Positions 1 to 8,757 of a stretch of DNA of 64,000 nucleotides are shown one piece after another. The position numbers and the translations under genes were made by a program. Below the pieces are notes generated by a model. The model made no database searches and was not told the origin of the DNA. It saw only the letters and a program-made list of their open reading frames with translations. The stretch's first letter is position 1; each line of letters starts with the position of its first letter. The DNA is from an uncultured Pseudomonadales bacterium. Its GTDB lineage: Bacteria > Pseudomonadota > Gammaproteobacteria > Pseudomonadales > Pseudohongiellaceae. The stretch covers positions 1 through 64,000 of the forward strand of contig CALSTS010000002.1 in NCBI GenBank assembly GCA_943789335.1. Reading direction: 5' to 3'.

Positions 1-497
1 TTGCTAAAGATGTCGCAACAGGTAAGCAGCAATCCATAGTGATTAAAGCTTCTAGTGGTTTATCCGATGATGAGATTGAGCAAATGGTGACTGATGCTGA
101 ATCACATGCTGAAGAAGATAAGAAATTTGAAGAACTTATTACTGCTAGAAATACTGGAGATGGCTTAGTACATGCCACCAAGAAAACACTGACTGAAGCT
201 GAAGATAAAGTTGAAGCGGATGAAAAAGAGAAAATTGAAGCGGCGATTACTGCACTTGAAGAAGCGCTGAAAGGCGATGATCTTGCAGAAATAGAGGCCA
301 AAACAAAAGATCTTACTGAAGCATCAAGCTCTTTAGCAGAGCGTATGTATGCTGAAGCGCAGGCTGCTGGTGGAGATGCAGGTGCGGCTGAAGCAGGCGA
401 AGAAAATAATGGCGCAGATGATGCAGTTGATGCTGATTCGAAGAAGTTAAAGAAGACGAAAAGTAAGCAGCGCAACAATACTGATAGCGCAAGTTAA
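1..497 (+). CDS. dnaK: Chaperone DnaK (Hsp70), C-terminal part only
   Basis: Only the last part of the Hsp70 substrate-binding and lid region is present; the gene starts before the window. The frame is open from base 3 and encodes [20 protein letters not shown], typical of DnaK, followed by the helical lid and a Gly/Ala-rich linker. DnaK is the cytoplasmic ATP-driven folding chaperone that works with DnaJ and GrpE, and dnaJ follows directly. The reading frame as given ends in a basic tail ([12 protein letters not shown]) unlike any DnaK tail. Adding one T at about 437 gives [12 protein letters not shown] and a stop at 464-466, which matches the conserved acidic EEV-type end. The true end is therefore probably 466, and the tail to 497 is an indel artefact. 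Confidence 0.95.
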   Translation, partial: AKDVATGKQQSIVIKASSGLSDDEIEQMVTDAESHAEEDKKFEELITARNTGDGLVHATKKTLTEAEDKVEADEKEKIEAAITALEEALKGDDLAEIEAKTKDLTEASSSLAERMYAEAQAAGGDAGAAEAGEENNGADDAVDADSKKLKKTKSKQRNNTDSAS

Positions 498-507
498 GGA
501 AAATAAA

Positions 508-547
508 AAACTAACGTGGGTGAGCATTACCTACGTTAGTTTTTTTT
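508..547 (+). terminator. Rho-independent terminator between dnaK and dnaJ
   Basis: The arms AAACTAACGT and ACGTTAGTTT pair perfectly, with a further GGT/ACC pairing inside, and are followed by a run of T. The hairpin lies between the dnaK stop and the dnaJ start and probably reduces dnaJ transcription relative to dnaK. Confidence 0.85.
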
Positions 548-565
548 GGGTTTTTAGAGCAGGCT

Positions 566-1689
566 ATGAGCAAAAGAGATTATTACGAAGTACTCGAAGT
601 TGAAAAAGGCGCCTCTGACAAGGAGCTTAAGAAGGCCTATCGACGTATTGCCATGAAACATCACCCGGATAGAAACCCAGATGATGATAAAGCAGAAGCT
701 CGATTCAAAGAAGCCAATGAAGCTTATGAGATTCTTTCAGATAGTGAAAAGCGTGCTGCCTATGACCAATTTGGTCATGATGGAGTAGACCCTCAAGGTT
801 TTGGCGGGGGAGGCGCACAAGGTTTTGGCGATGTTTTCGGCGATATCTTTGGCGATATATTCGGCGGTGGTGGACGTTCCCGTTCACATGTTCAACGTGG
901 TGCCGATTTAAGTTATACCCTCGATTTAAACCTGGAAGATGCGGTTAAAGGTTCCAGTGTCAAAATTCGTATTCCCACCAGTGTGGCGTGTAAAACCTGT
1001 GATGGTAGTGGCGCAAAAGAAGGAACCACACCTGAAGATTGTGCCACTTGTGGTGGTGTCGGGCAGGTTAGAATGCGCCAGGGACCATTTTCAGTTCAAC
1101 AAACTTGTCCCACGCTGTCAAGGTGCTGGCAAAACCATAAAAGATCCTTGCCATAGTTGTCATGGGCGTGGTGCTGTTCAGGAAAAATAAAACTCTCTCA
1201 GTTAAAGTGCCTGCTGGTGTTGATACCGGCGACCGAATTCGTTTATCCGGTGAAGGTGAAGCAGGGCTGCATGGCGGGCCACCGGGCGACTTGTTTGTAC
1301 AAATGAATGTGAAAGCCCATTCAATTTTCGAAAGGGATGGTCGTGACTTATTTTGTGAAATTCCAATTAGTTTTACTGATGCGGCTTTAGGTGGCGAGTT
1401 GGAAGTGCCAACATTAGAAGGTAAAATTAAATTAAAAATTCCTTCAGAAACCCAAACCGGAAAATTATTCAGGCTGCGCGGAAAAGGTGTGACACCTGTA
1501 AGAGGTGGATCAAAAGGTGATTTGCTTTGTCGAGTTGTTGTTGAAACACCGATTCATCTAACTAAACGTCAGAAAGAAATTCTGAATGAATTCACAGAAA
1601 TTCAAACCAGTCAGGGTGATCGGCAGTCGCCGAAAAAGACGTCGTGGTTTGATGGAGTGAAGAAGTTCGTCGATACTCTAAAACCCTGA
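566..1689 (+). CDS. dnaJ: Chaperone DnaJ (Hsp40), with two apparent frameshifts
   Basis: DnaJ delivers substrates to DnaK and stimulates its ATPase. The J domain has the HPD motif at residues 33-35, followed by a Gly/Phe-rich region (about 75-105), four CxxCxGxG zinc repeats ([32 protein letters not shown]) and the C-terminal substrate-binding domains ending in TLKP. The frame breaks twice. One extra C in the CCC at 1109-1111 interrupts the third zinc repeat. An extra T at 1188, splitting a run of nine A, interrupts the sequence just after the fourth. Removing both restores a full-length DnaJ of about 373 residues. Both breaks sit at homopolymers, so sequencing error is more likely than a real pseudogene. 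Confidence 0.95.
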
Positions 1690-1710
1690 CCTGATCTGAA
1701 CTATTACGCT

Positions 1711-1800
1711 TGCTATTACTTCGTTAAAATAAAATTTAGATCAGTCACATACTATTTAGTATGCTCCTTCTCTAAATTTTGTTTTGCTTCATCTTAGCTG
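1711..1800. repeat. Intergenic palindromic element, copy A
   Basis: This is a nested inverted repeat. The inner stem is CATACT/AGTATG (1748-1753 with 1758-1763), the middle stem is AAAATTTAGA/TCTAAATTTT (1731-1740 with 1771-1780), and the outer stem is GCTA/TAGC. A diverged copy with the same architecture lies at 38390-38477 after infB. Inner-stem differences between the copies keep the pairing, which suggests selection on structure or a shared mobile origin. It lies in the gap between dnaJ and the next gene (1690-2019), where I see no gene. Confidence 0.6.
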
Positions 1801-1903
1801 CACTCATTGCGCGTAGTTTAAGAAAGCCTCTCATTAATTCCAACTTTCGCTGCGTCTAAGCATCAATCGTGATGCTCATAAAATTAAAAAAAAGAAATTG
1901 ATT

Positions 1904-1937
1904 TAATGTCCGATGTCGGGCGAAAGCGGACATTAAG
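1904..1937. repeat. Inverted repeat containing the CGGACATT motif
   Basis: The arms TTAATGTCCG and CGGACATTAA form a perfect 10-bp inverted repeat around the loop ATGTCGGGCGAAAG. The right half (CGAAAGCGGACATTA) recurs in shortened form near 3688-3700 and 63379-63396, so it looks like a dispersed intergenic motif. It lies downstream of the minus-strand gene that ends at 2020 and could act in its 3' end. Confidence 0.5.
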
Positions 1938-2019
1938 GTAGAAGGTAAAAACTATATTCATGAGTCTCTCTTGGCAATACCGAGGGAACGAGAATACCCA
2001 ATACATAAAATTGATTTAG

Positions 2020-2307
2020 CTAGATTGTGCGCGCTACTTCACCTTCTGCAATCACATCAATTGTCATGCCAAATTGCTCAGTCATTGGCTTAAGTAGCTC
2101 TTGAACTAGTGAGACTGCAGCTTCGGCAGCAGCTTTATCATGGTATGTGCTTACTAGAAGCCATTTATCGGTACCAGCTTCAATCATTTGATGTCCCGCA
2201 TGAAATTCGCTGGACTGGATTGCTGGTGTCAATACAGAGTCATAATGTTCCAACAGCTTAGCTGCATTATTTGGATTACAACCGATCCAATATGTTTTTG
2301 CATACAT
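2020..2307 (-). CDS. Small dimeric alpha/beta-barrel (antibiotic biosynthesis monooxygenase-like) protein
   Basis: This is a 95-residue cytoplasmic protein with no signal peptide or membrane segment. Its make-up (short beta strand, long helix, HAGHQMIEAGTDKWLLVSTY, second amphipathic helix) resembles the ferredoxin-like fold of the dimeric alpha/beta-barrel superfamily, which contains ABM-type monooxygenases and stress proteins. I assign the fold from pattern only; no catalytic residues can be named and no substrate can be inferred. The ATG at 2305-2307 is preceded by an AAGGAAA ribosome-binding site. The gene stands alone. The 2308-2783 gap on its upstream side holds promoters at most. Confidence 0.5.
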   Translation of the reverse strand: MYAKTYWIGCNPNNAAKLLEHYDSVLTPAIQSSEFHAGHQMIEAGTDKWLLVSTYHDKAAAEAAVSLVQELLKPMTEQFGMTIDVIAEGEVARTI

Positions 2308-2783
2308 CTTTAAATTTCCTTGTAGTTATTAAGTTATGTTGGCGCCTAGAATAGAAAAAGTGTTAAATTTTGGTGAGTAGTATTTTTATAGGCATTAAAT
2401 TTATAGCATATTTTATCGATGGCAGTATAAAAGCAAGTAACCCAGTGTTCGCTGCGGTTAGATAGAGGACATAATGAACTTTCAGTTAATACCTTTGTAA
2501 ACTTTTCTTACACAGGGAAGCGGCCTAATCTTGGAACAAATTCCGTAATAGAGTTTATGGGGTAAAGGGATTTTGACCGAATGATAAGTAATGGTGATGT
2601 AGTGAAAGCTTCTACTGAAGATCGGCTCTATCGGTATCGTAAAGATCTAAGTGTCACTTCTGATTAAAATAATTTATTTCAACTAGCTGTTTTTAAATGA
2701 GTATTTAACTTTGCACCCTTATTGCTTCTGTTACTATAAGCTTACATTTTACTAAAAAATATTTTAATTAAAAGGAAGTGGAA

Positions 2784-3511
2784 ATGACTGTTAACTCTGA
2801 AAGTTCAGAAATTTTGCAAGAATCTGTCAATTCGAAAAGGCAAAGAGCTGTTGTTGAACTTCTAGCATTTGTTGTATTCGCACTGGTTTCTAAAGAAGTA
2901 ATGGATCCTATTCAGGGCCAGCTTCATTAATCACTACGCTCATTATATTAACTATTTATATTCACCGGCGTGGTCAGAATTGGCGCTCTATGGGGCTGTG
3001 TAAGCTTCCAGGGCTAAAAGCTAAGTTGCTGGTTGTTCCGCAAGCAATGGCAATATTTGTAACGGTTCTTTTAAGCATTGTCCTTCTTACAAAAGGACTC
3101 GAGGCTATAGGGCTAACTTTCATGTCAGAACCTATTGATGGAGAAGTTGAGCGCTGGGGAGACCTTCAAGGCAATTTACCCATGTATCTAATATTGATTG
3201 CCTTATCCTGGGTTAGCGCAGGCTTTGGTGAGGAAATGTTTTTCAGGGGCTTCCTGATTACCAGGTTACAAACTGCTTTTAATAGCATTAAGTTTTCTTC
3301 AGCTATTTCAGTTTTGCTCGCAGCACTTTTGTTCGGTTATGTACATTACTACTACCAAGGTGTGGCGGGATTAGTTAATGCAGGAGTCATTGGTGTCATC
3401 TTCGGTATGTATTTTTTGCTTTATAAACGCAACTTGTGGCCACTTGTTGTCGCGCATGGCTGCATTAATTCTTTAGGTTTTACATCTGAGTTCATGGGGT
3501 GGGGCTTATAA
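2784..3511 (+). CDS. CPBP-family intramembrane metalloprotease, one apparent frameshift
   Basis: CPBP (Rce1/Abi-like) proteins are multi-pass membrane metalloproteases; substrates in bacteria are mostly unknown. The three family motifs are present: EEMFFRG (the EExxxR signature), the downstream His in FGYVHYYYQG, and a last His in AHGCINSLGF. Several hydrophobic segments surround them. The ATG at 2784 has an AAAGGAAG ribosome-binding site. The first frame stops at about 2930, but a missing base near 2911-2914 joins the N-terminal helix (ending VMDPIQ) to GPASLITTLIILTIY in the frame that carries the motifs. Either it is a recent pseudogene or, as with neighbouring genes, an indel error. If repaired it is about 242 residues. 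Confidence 0.75.
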
Positions 3512-3770
3512 AAAAGTTAAGAATGAATTAAGTAAGAATGAATGAATGGTTATTAAAAAGTGAGGGGGGGAGTCGAAGCTAACCGGCAAACTCTAAAAGT
3601 TTATTCATTAACTTTATCAATCAAAACAATAAAGGATTTAATAGATTAATAATGGTTATGTTTTGAGTGTCTACTTGCTACCTAAAGCGGACATTAGTCT
3701 TAATAGCGCTTTTTTCTTAATTCTTAGTTAGAATCAGTCAACAATACTAATAATAATGGAAGAAATAATC

Positions 3771-4469
3771 ATGTTGACCAATATTCGAAGAAAGTTGAGT
3801 TTGTTAGCGGTTTTCACCAGTGTTGCACTAACTGCAGTGTCCATAACAGGGTTTGCCCAGGAAGAAGCGGAGCGACCTGCTTTGCTATTTATGGAAACCT
3901 GGCAGCAATCTGAATCTGCGCTCGGAAGACCCATGAGCAGCCATGCCTCAGATAATGATTACTACTTGGCAGGGCAAAATGCTGTATCGAGCAATGATCT
4001 TGAACTTGGTCTTTATGGTTATAGAGCAGAAGACATTACGGTTTATGAGCATGAAGGACGTATTGATCTATGGACTGGGCTAGCCGGCTCTCCGGTTGCG
4101 GTGACGTTAAAATCCCGACGTGGATATATGGATCTAAGAGGACTTGCAAGAATGCGGGCAATCGTTCGCACAAACAATCTGCATGCACTTCACCCGGTTA
4201 TCAAACTTGCTGATGGTGTGCTTGCAGTAGGCAGTCAGTCTATTGAGACTGGAGGCGCTTTTCTCAGTGTTGAAGTGGCCTTTGAAAATCAGGATTGGTT
4301 TGTGCTTGACCCAGAAGAAGTAGCTGTAGGTGGTGCAGTTATGGATTTAGATCTGAGCCGAGTTGATGAAGTTGGCTTCGCCAATCTTTCTGCCGGAGGC
4401 GGGCATGGTTTTGCTGGTTGGAGTAATATCTCGACGCTAGAAGTCTTTTCTAATTCAATAACACGATAA
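3771..4469 (+). CDS. Secreted protein of unknown function, upstream of a sulfatase
   Basis: I do not recognise this family. The ATG at 3771 is chosen over the one at 3756 because GGAAG lies about 9 bases before it. The N-terminus has a clear signal peptide (basic start, hydrophobic core, cleavage near GFAQEE). The mature part is about 200 residues, rich in short beta-strand-like segments with no cysteine pairs. The C-terminal stretch (VDEVGFANLSAGGGHGFAGW) looks like a jelly-roll or galactose-binding-type sandwich, but this is inference. It ends 13 bases before the sulfatase start, so the two are probably co-transcribed and act together outside the cytoplasm. Confidence 0.7.
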   Translation: MLTNIRRKLSLLAVFTSVALTAVSITGFAQEEAERPALLFMETWQQSESALGRPMSSHASDNDYYLAGQNAVSSNDLELGLYGYRAEDITVYEHEGRIDLWTGLAGSPVAVTLKSRRGYMDLRGLARMRAIVRTNNLHALHPVIKLADGVLAVGSQSIETGGAFLSVEVAFENQDWFVLDPEEVAVGGAVMDLDLSRVDEVGFANLSAGGGHGFAGWSNISTLEVFSNSITR

Positions 4470-4482
4470 AATTTGGAAAATA

Positions 4483-6060
4483 ATGGTGACTAAATTTAAG
4501 CCTTTACTCGGAATTTTCATGTTTGGGTTGAGCATGCATACAGGAGCGGTTAGTGCCGCCGACTCTTCAACTAATGCAGGGCAGGTGGAACCTATGAATG
4601 TCCTGTTCATCATGGCGGATAATCAGCCTGCAGCTATTCTTGGCGCCTATGGTAATCCCGACGTGCGAACGCCAAATATCAATCAACTTGCATCTGAAGG
4701 TGTTCTATTTACTAACGCGTTTGCCGTGAACGGTATGTGTTCACCGACTAGGGCTACTTTGATGACCGGCTTAATGCCTTCTCAACATGGCGTGCATAAC
4801 TGGCTTGATGACGCCAAGCTAGATGAATGGCCAGATGATTGGTCTGTTGTCGCCGAATACAGAACCTTACCGCAGACATTAGAAAACCGAGGCTATCAAA
4901 CTGCAATGATCGGCAAATGGCATATGGGTCAGCCTTGGCAGGCGTCAATTGGCTATCAGCATTGGGTCACTTTTACTTACGGTCACACCTTGGATTTCTG
5001 GGACAATACTATTGTTGATAACGGTGAAACTTACCAAATTACCGATCGCCATATTGTCGATTTTTTTACGGAAGAAGCTGTCGACTATATTGAAAATGTT
5101 GATCATGATCAGCCATTCTATTTACAACTTAATTTCGACGGCCCCTACCTCAATCCGCCAACAAACACTGGGCCGGCAAGAAATCGTCATTATGAGTCTT
5201 ATCTGGATGAAGATTTTGAATCATTCCCGCGAGTGCCAGTTAATGAAAACATCCTTGACCAACTTTTAGACCCAGACACTCCAGCTTTTATGAAGAATCA
5301 GCACCGGCAATCAATTCTTCATCACAATGATCCTGAATCTATGGCTAATGTTGCCTCGCAAAATACGATAGTTGATGATGGTGTTGGTAGAGTCCTTGAA
5401 GCTCTCAAGCAAGCCGGCCTGGATCAGAACACACTAGTAATATACTCATCTGACCAAGGTAATTTCTATGGCCAGCATGGTTTATGGCAGCACACTATAG
5501 TAACGACACCAAGCAACCTATATGAAGCGGCACTTAATATCCCGCTTATCATTCGTCATCCAGGTTCAATTGCTGCAGGTGAAACAAGTGATTTGTTTAT
5601 TGGCCAATATGATATGGCAACGACAATACTCGACTATATAGGCATAGATGACGTTGAGTTTGAAAACAGTCCTGGAAATAGTTTCGCTAATTCATTGCTT
5701 GGCGAATCTATCGATTGGGAAAACGAAGTTTATTATGAACAAGAAGAATCACGAGGCGTTCGCACCCCAGAATTTGCTTACTGGAAACGCATAGATAGCC
5801 TGGGCGATAGTGAACTCTATGATATGACAAACGACCCTGGGCAATATTTCAATCTTATTGCTGATCCCGATTATCAGAGCATAGCAGCAGAACTAGATCG
5901 TAAAGTAAGGTCATTTTACGAAGAGTATTCAACTGAAAAATATGATCTCTGGAATGGTGGTACCGCTAAGGGTTCTGTTGCACGCCCAGGAATTTTCCAG
6001 GCCTTACACGGCGACCAATGGAAAACAGTCAGTGAGTCGCTGCCGCCTTTTGAAGAATAA
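4483..6060 (+). CDS. Secreted sulfatase (formylglycine-dependent, type I)
   Basis: The enzyme hydrolyses sulfate esters, probably in the periplasm. An N-terminal signal peptide (cleaved near VSAAD) precedes the alkaline-phosphatase-fold domain. The maturation motif CSPTR starts at Cys86, the residue converted to formylglycine. Metal-binding residues are visible in FIMADNQ (the usual Asp-Asp pair reads Asp-Asn) and in YSSDQG. The GKWHMG motif typical of sulfatases is also present. At 525 residues it is of usual length. Substrate cannot be told from sequence: a polysaccharide or small sulfate ester are both possible. A sulfatase-maturing enzyme is not in the window and must be encoded elsewhere. 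Confidence 0.9.
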   Translation: MVTKFKPLLGIFMFGLSMHTGAVSAADSSTNAGQVEPMNVLFIMADNQPAAILGAYGNPDVRTPNINQLASEGVLFTNAFAVNGMCSPTRATLMTGLMPSQHGVHNWLDDAKLDEWPDDWSVVAEYRTLPQTLENRGYQTAMIGKWHMGQPWQASIGYQHWVTFTYGHTLDFWDNTIVDNGETYQITDRHIVDFFTEEAVDYIENVDHDQPFYLQLNFDGPYLNPPTNTGPARNRHYESYLDEDFESFPRVPVNENILDQLLDPDTPAFMKNQHRQSILHHNDPESMANVASQNTIVDDGVGRVLEALKQAGLDQNTLVIYSSDQGNFYGQHGLWQHTIVTTPSNLYEAALNIPLIIRHPGSIAAGETSDLFIGQYDMATTILDYIGIDDVEFENSPGNSFANSLLGESIDWENEVYYEQEESRGVRTPEFAYWKRIDSLGDSELYDMTNDPGQYFNLIADPDYQSIAAELDRKVRSFYEEYSTEKYDLWNGGTAKGSVARPGIFQALHGDQWKTVSESLPPFEE

Positions 6061-6098
6061 TTAGCACTATTCTTAACAATTTTTTGATGGAGCCTTCA

Positions 6099-6956
6099 AT
6101 GAATAAATTTATGACACGCATTTTATTCACCTGCTTAATAGTACTCCCTGTCGCTGGATTTGCAGCAGAAAACCCTGATTGGACACGTTCATTTCCAGGT
6201 CACCGAGTGATCGGCAATCTTTATAGTGTTGGCACTTACGATTTGAGTGTGTTTTTGATTACCTCTGAAGCTGGTCATATTCTGATTAATACTGGTCTGG
6301 AAGATTCCACTGAGCAGATTAAAGATAACATTGAAGACTTAGGCTTTGCCTTGGAAGATGTGCGTATATTGCTCACCCAACAGGCACACTGGGATCATGT
6401 AGCAGCACTGGCTGAGATTAAACAAATCACGGGTGCAGAAGTGTGGGCGACTAAAGACGATAAGAGGGTGCTTGAAGATGGCGGCTTTAGTGATGCACAT
6501 TTTGGTGGACGTCAAACTTTCGAGCCCTTAGCCGTTGAGAAAATTATTGTGCAAGATGATCTCATTGAATTAGGCGATATTCGTTTAACGGTTCATGATC
6601 ATCCGGGCCATACTGAAGGCAGTTCCAGTTATGCCATGCTGGTGCAAGAAAATGGCCGGGAGTACAGGGTACTAATCGCTAATATGGGTTCCGTGAATCC
6701 TGGAAAACAACTAGCCGTTGACCCAACCTATCCTGGAGTCGCCGCTGACTTTGCGCATACCTTCACGCATCAAAAAAGCTTAGAGCCTGATGTCTGGGTA
6801 GCAGCCCATGCAATTCAGTATGATATGCATTCCAAATGGCAGCCGGGGCAAGCCTATAGTCCAGATACTTTTGTCGATCCAGAAGGCTACCTTGCTGCAG
6901 TAGAAAGTCATGAACAGGCCTTTCTAGAAGCCATGGCTTCTGAGCGAATCGAATAA
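6099..6956 (+). CDS. Subclass B3 metallo-beta-lactamase, GOB-like (Gln at position 116)
   Basis: This is a periplasmic zinc hydrolase with a signal peptide (cleavage near GFAAEN). From the ATG at 6099 (GGAG ribosome-binding site before it) the zinc ligands are Gln95-Ala-His97-Trp-Asp99-His100, His171 in HPGHTEGS and His237 in AAHAIQYDMH. In standard numbering these are Gln116, His118, Asp120, His121, His196 and His263. The Gln116 variant, the following LIANM (Met at about 221) and stretches such as ILINTGL and DLGF are hallmarks of the GOB branch of B3 enzymes. Beta-lactam hydrolysis is inferred from the family; B3-fold relatives without that activity exist. It follows a sulfatase and precedes an OFA transporter. 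Confidence 0.85.
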   Translation: MNKFMTRILFTCLIVLPVAGFAAENPDWTRSFPGHRVIGNLYSVGTYDLSVFLITSEAGHILINTGLEDSTEQIKDNIEDLGFALEDVRILLTQQAHWDHVAALAEIKQITGAEVWATKDDKRVLEDGGFSDAHFGGRQTFEPLAVEKIIVQDDLIELGDIRLTVHDHPGHTEGSSSYAMLVQENGREYRVLIANMGSVNPGKQLAVDPTYPGVAADFAHTFTHQKSLEPDVWVAAHAIQYDMHSKWQPGQAYSPDTFVDPEGYLAAVESHEQAFLEAMASERIE

Positions 6957-6965
6957 AAAGGTTGC

Positions 6966-8672
6966 TTGTCTCCTTTATTAATTATGTCTGGCTTACTCTC
7001 TAAAGAACGTATCGTTGCTCAGCCAGGTTTCAACCGCTGGAAAGTCCCTCCTGCCTCAATAGCTATACATTTATGTATTGGCTCTGTGTATGCATGGAGC
7101 ATATTCAATCTTCCTTTAACCAGAGCATTTGGTGTTGTGGCGCCAGCTTCCAATGACTGGAGTTTGCAGGACGTCACCTGGATATTTTCTGTTGCGATTG
7201 TTGCCCTCGGATTATCAGCTGCCTTTGCGGGCCGCTGGTTAGAAAAAGTCGGCCCTCGTATGGTCGGCGTTGTGGCTGCGATATGTTGGGGAGGCGGATT
7301 TCTAATTGGTGCACTTGGCATTTATATGCATCAACTTTGGTTACTTTATTTAGGTTATGGCGTAATTGGAGGTTGTGGGCTTGGCTTAGGATATGTTTCC
7401 CCGGTGAGCACCCTAATCCGTTGGTTCCCAGATCGTAGAGGTATGGCGACCGGCATGGCTATTATGGGTTTTGGTGGTGGCGCGATGATTGGTGCACCAT
7501 TGAAGCGTTTTTTTATTCAACGGTTTTATGAAGCGCCAGAGTATCTAGGCACCGTTGATCAGTTAACTCTCATAACACAAGCGGGTCGGCGATTTGTTGA
7601 AAGAGCTGGCGAGCAACTTGAAGTGGTGGTGATTGGCGCCAACGATGTTGCCAGTATGCTTGTGCCAGGTCCCGAAGGGATTTATGTCGTAGGCACTGGT
7701 TCAGTAGGAGTGGCTCAAACCTTCCTGGTTTTAGGGGCGCTTTATTTTGTTGTTATGTTGATTGCTGCGTTTTCTTATCGAGTGCCGGCTGAAGGTTGGC
7801 AGCCAGAAGGCTTTGTTGCCCCGACAGAAGATTCTGAGCAACGCAGCATGTTGACCACGCATAATGTCGATATTGATGAGGCCTTAAAAACACCACAATT
7901 TTACCAACTCTGGATTGTGCTTTGCATGAATGTCTCAGCCGGAATTGGTGTGCTCGGTGTTGCCAGTACCATGATGAGTGAAATTTTTGGTACAACCTTA
8001 CCATCTATTGTTGATGGTGCTTTTGCAGCGACTTATGTCAGCATGATCTCTGTATTTAATATGGTGGGTCGATTTATCTGGGCCAGTTCATCGGATTATA
8101 TTGGGCGTAAAAATACTTACTGGATCTTTTTTGCTTTAGGTATTGTGCTTTATTGTTCTGTGCCTTTTGCTGCACAACAAGTGAGCGTCAATCCTGCTGT
8201 GACTTGGCTGGTATTATTTTATGGCGCTACCATGGTTATCTTTACTATGTACGGTGGTGGATTTGCAACTATCCCCGCTTATCTGGCGGATGTGTTTGGC
8301 AGCAAATATGTAGGCGGTATTCATGGGCGCTTACTCACTGCCTGGAGTACAGCTGGCGTACTAGGTCCACTAGCCATTACCTCTTTGCGTGAATCAGCGA
8401 TAGCTCGAGCTATTGAACAATTGGCAAGTCAGGTAAATCCGGCTGATTTTCAGACACAATTTGGTGCTGGTTTAGATCAGTTGGATCAGTTGGTTGCTGC
8501 GCAAACTGTGACCATCTCACGATTGATGGAAATTGTACCTGCGGGTACTGTCGACCCAACGTCCGGGTTATATAACGGTACAATGTATCTCATGGCTGTG
8601 ATGCTGGCGGTGGGTCTGGTTAGTAATTATTTAATGAAGCCAGTAAATGAAAAACATTACCTTAAGGAATAA
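6966..8672 (+). CDS. MFS transporter, oxalate/formate antiporter (OFA) family
   Basis: This is an inner-membrane 12-helix major facilitator of 562-568 residues. The opening (VPPASIAIHLCIGSVYAWSI) and the segment GYVSPVSTLIRWFPDRRGMA are characteristic of the OFA family, whose members exchange small organic acids. The cytoplasmic loop motif between helices 2 and 3 (GRWLEKVGPR) is present. A long extra loop of about 70 residues sits between helices 6 and 7. The start is unclear: TTG 6966 follows an AAAAAGG site, while the ATG at 6984 lacks one. It closes the block of four same-strand genes that begins at 3771. Substrate unknown. Confidence 0.8.
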   Translation: MSPLLIMSGLLSKERIVAQPGFNRWKVPPASIAIHLCIGSVYAWSIFNLPLTRAFGVVAPASNDWSLQDVTWIFSVAIVALGLSAAFAGRWLEKVGPRMVGVVAAICWGGGFLIGALGIYMHQLWLLYLGYGVIGGCGLGLGYVSPVSTLIRWFPDRRGMATGMAIMGFGGGAMIGAPLKRFFIQRFYEAPEYLGTVDQLTLITQAGRRFVERAGEQLEVVVIGANDVASMLVPGPEGIYVVGTGSVGVAQTFLVLGALYFVVMLIAAFSYRVPAEGWQPEGFVAPTEDSEQRSMLTTHNVDIDEALKTPQFYQLWIVLCMNVSAGIGVLGVASTMMSEIFGTTLPSIVDGAFAATYVSMISVFNMVGRFIWASSSDYIGRKNTYWIFFALGIVLYCSVPFAAQQVSVNPAVTWLVLFYGATMVIFTMYGGGFATIPAYLADVFGSKYVGGIHGRLLTAWSTAGVLGPLAITSLRESAIARAIEQLASQVNPADFQTQFGAGLDQLDQLVAAQTVTISRLMEIVPAGTVDPTSGLYNGTMYLMAVMLAVGLVSNYLMKPVNEKHYLKE

Positions 8673-8757
8673 AGTCGATTTTTATCGATTTGCATATGTG
8701 CCCCTTTGAAGGACATGTAATAGAATAGTCAGTAAATCAAAGACGCAGGTAAGAATT

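Noticed and set aside
2581-2667. 28-codon open frame (MISNGDVVKASTEDRLYRYR)
   Set aside because: It has no ribosome-binding site, no recognised family and lies in AT-rich intergenic sequence; it may be a gene remnant but nothing supports it.
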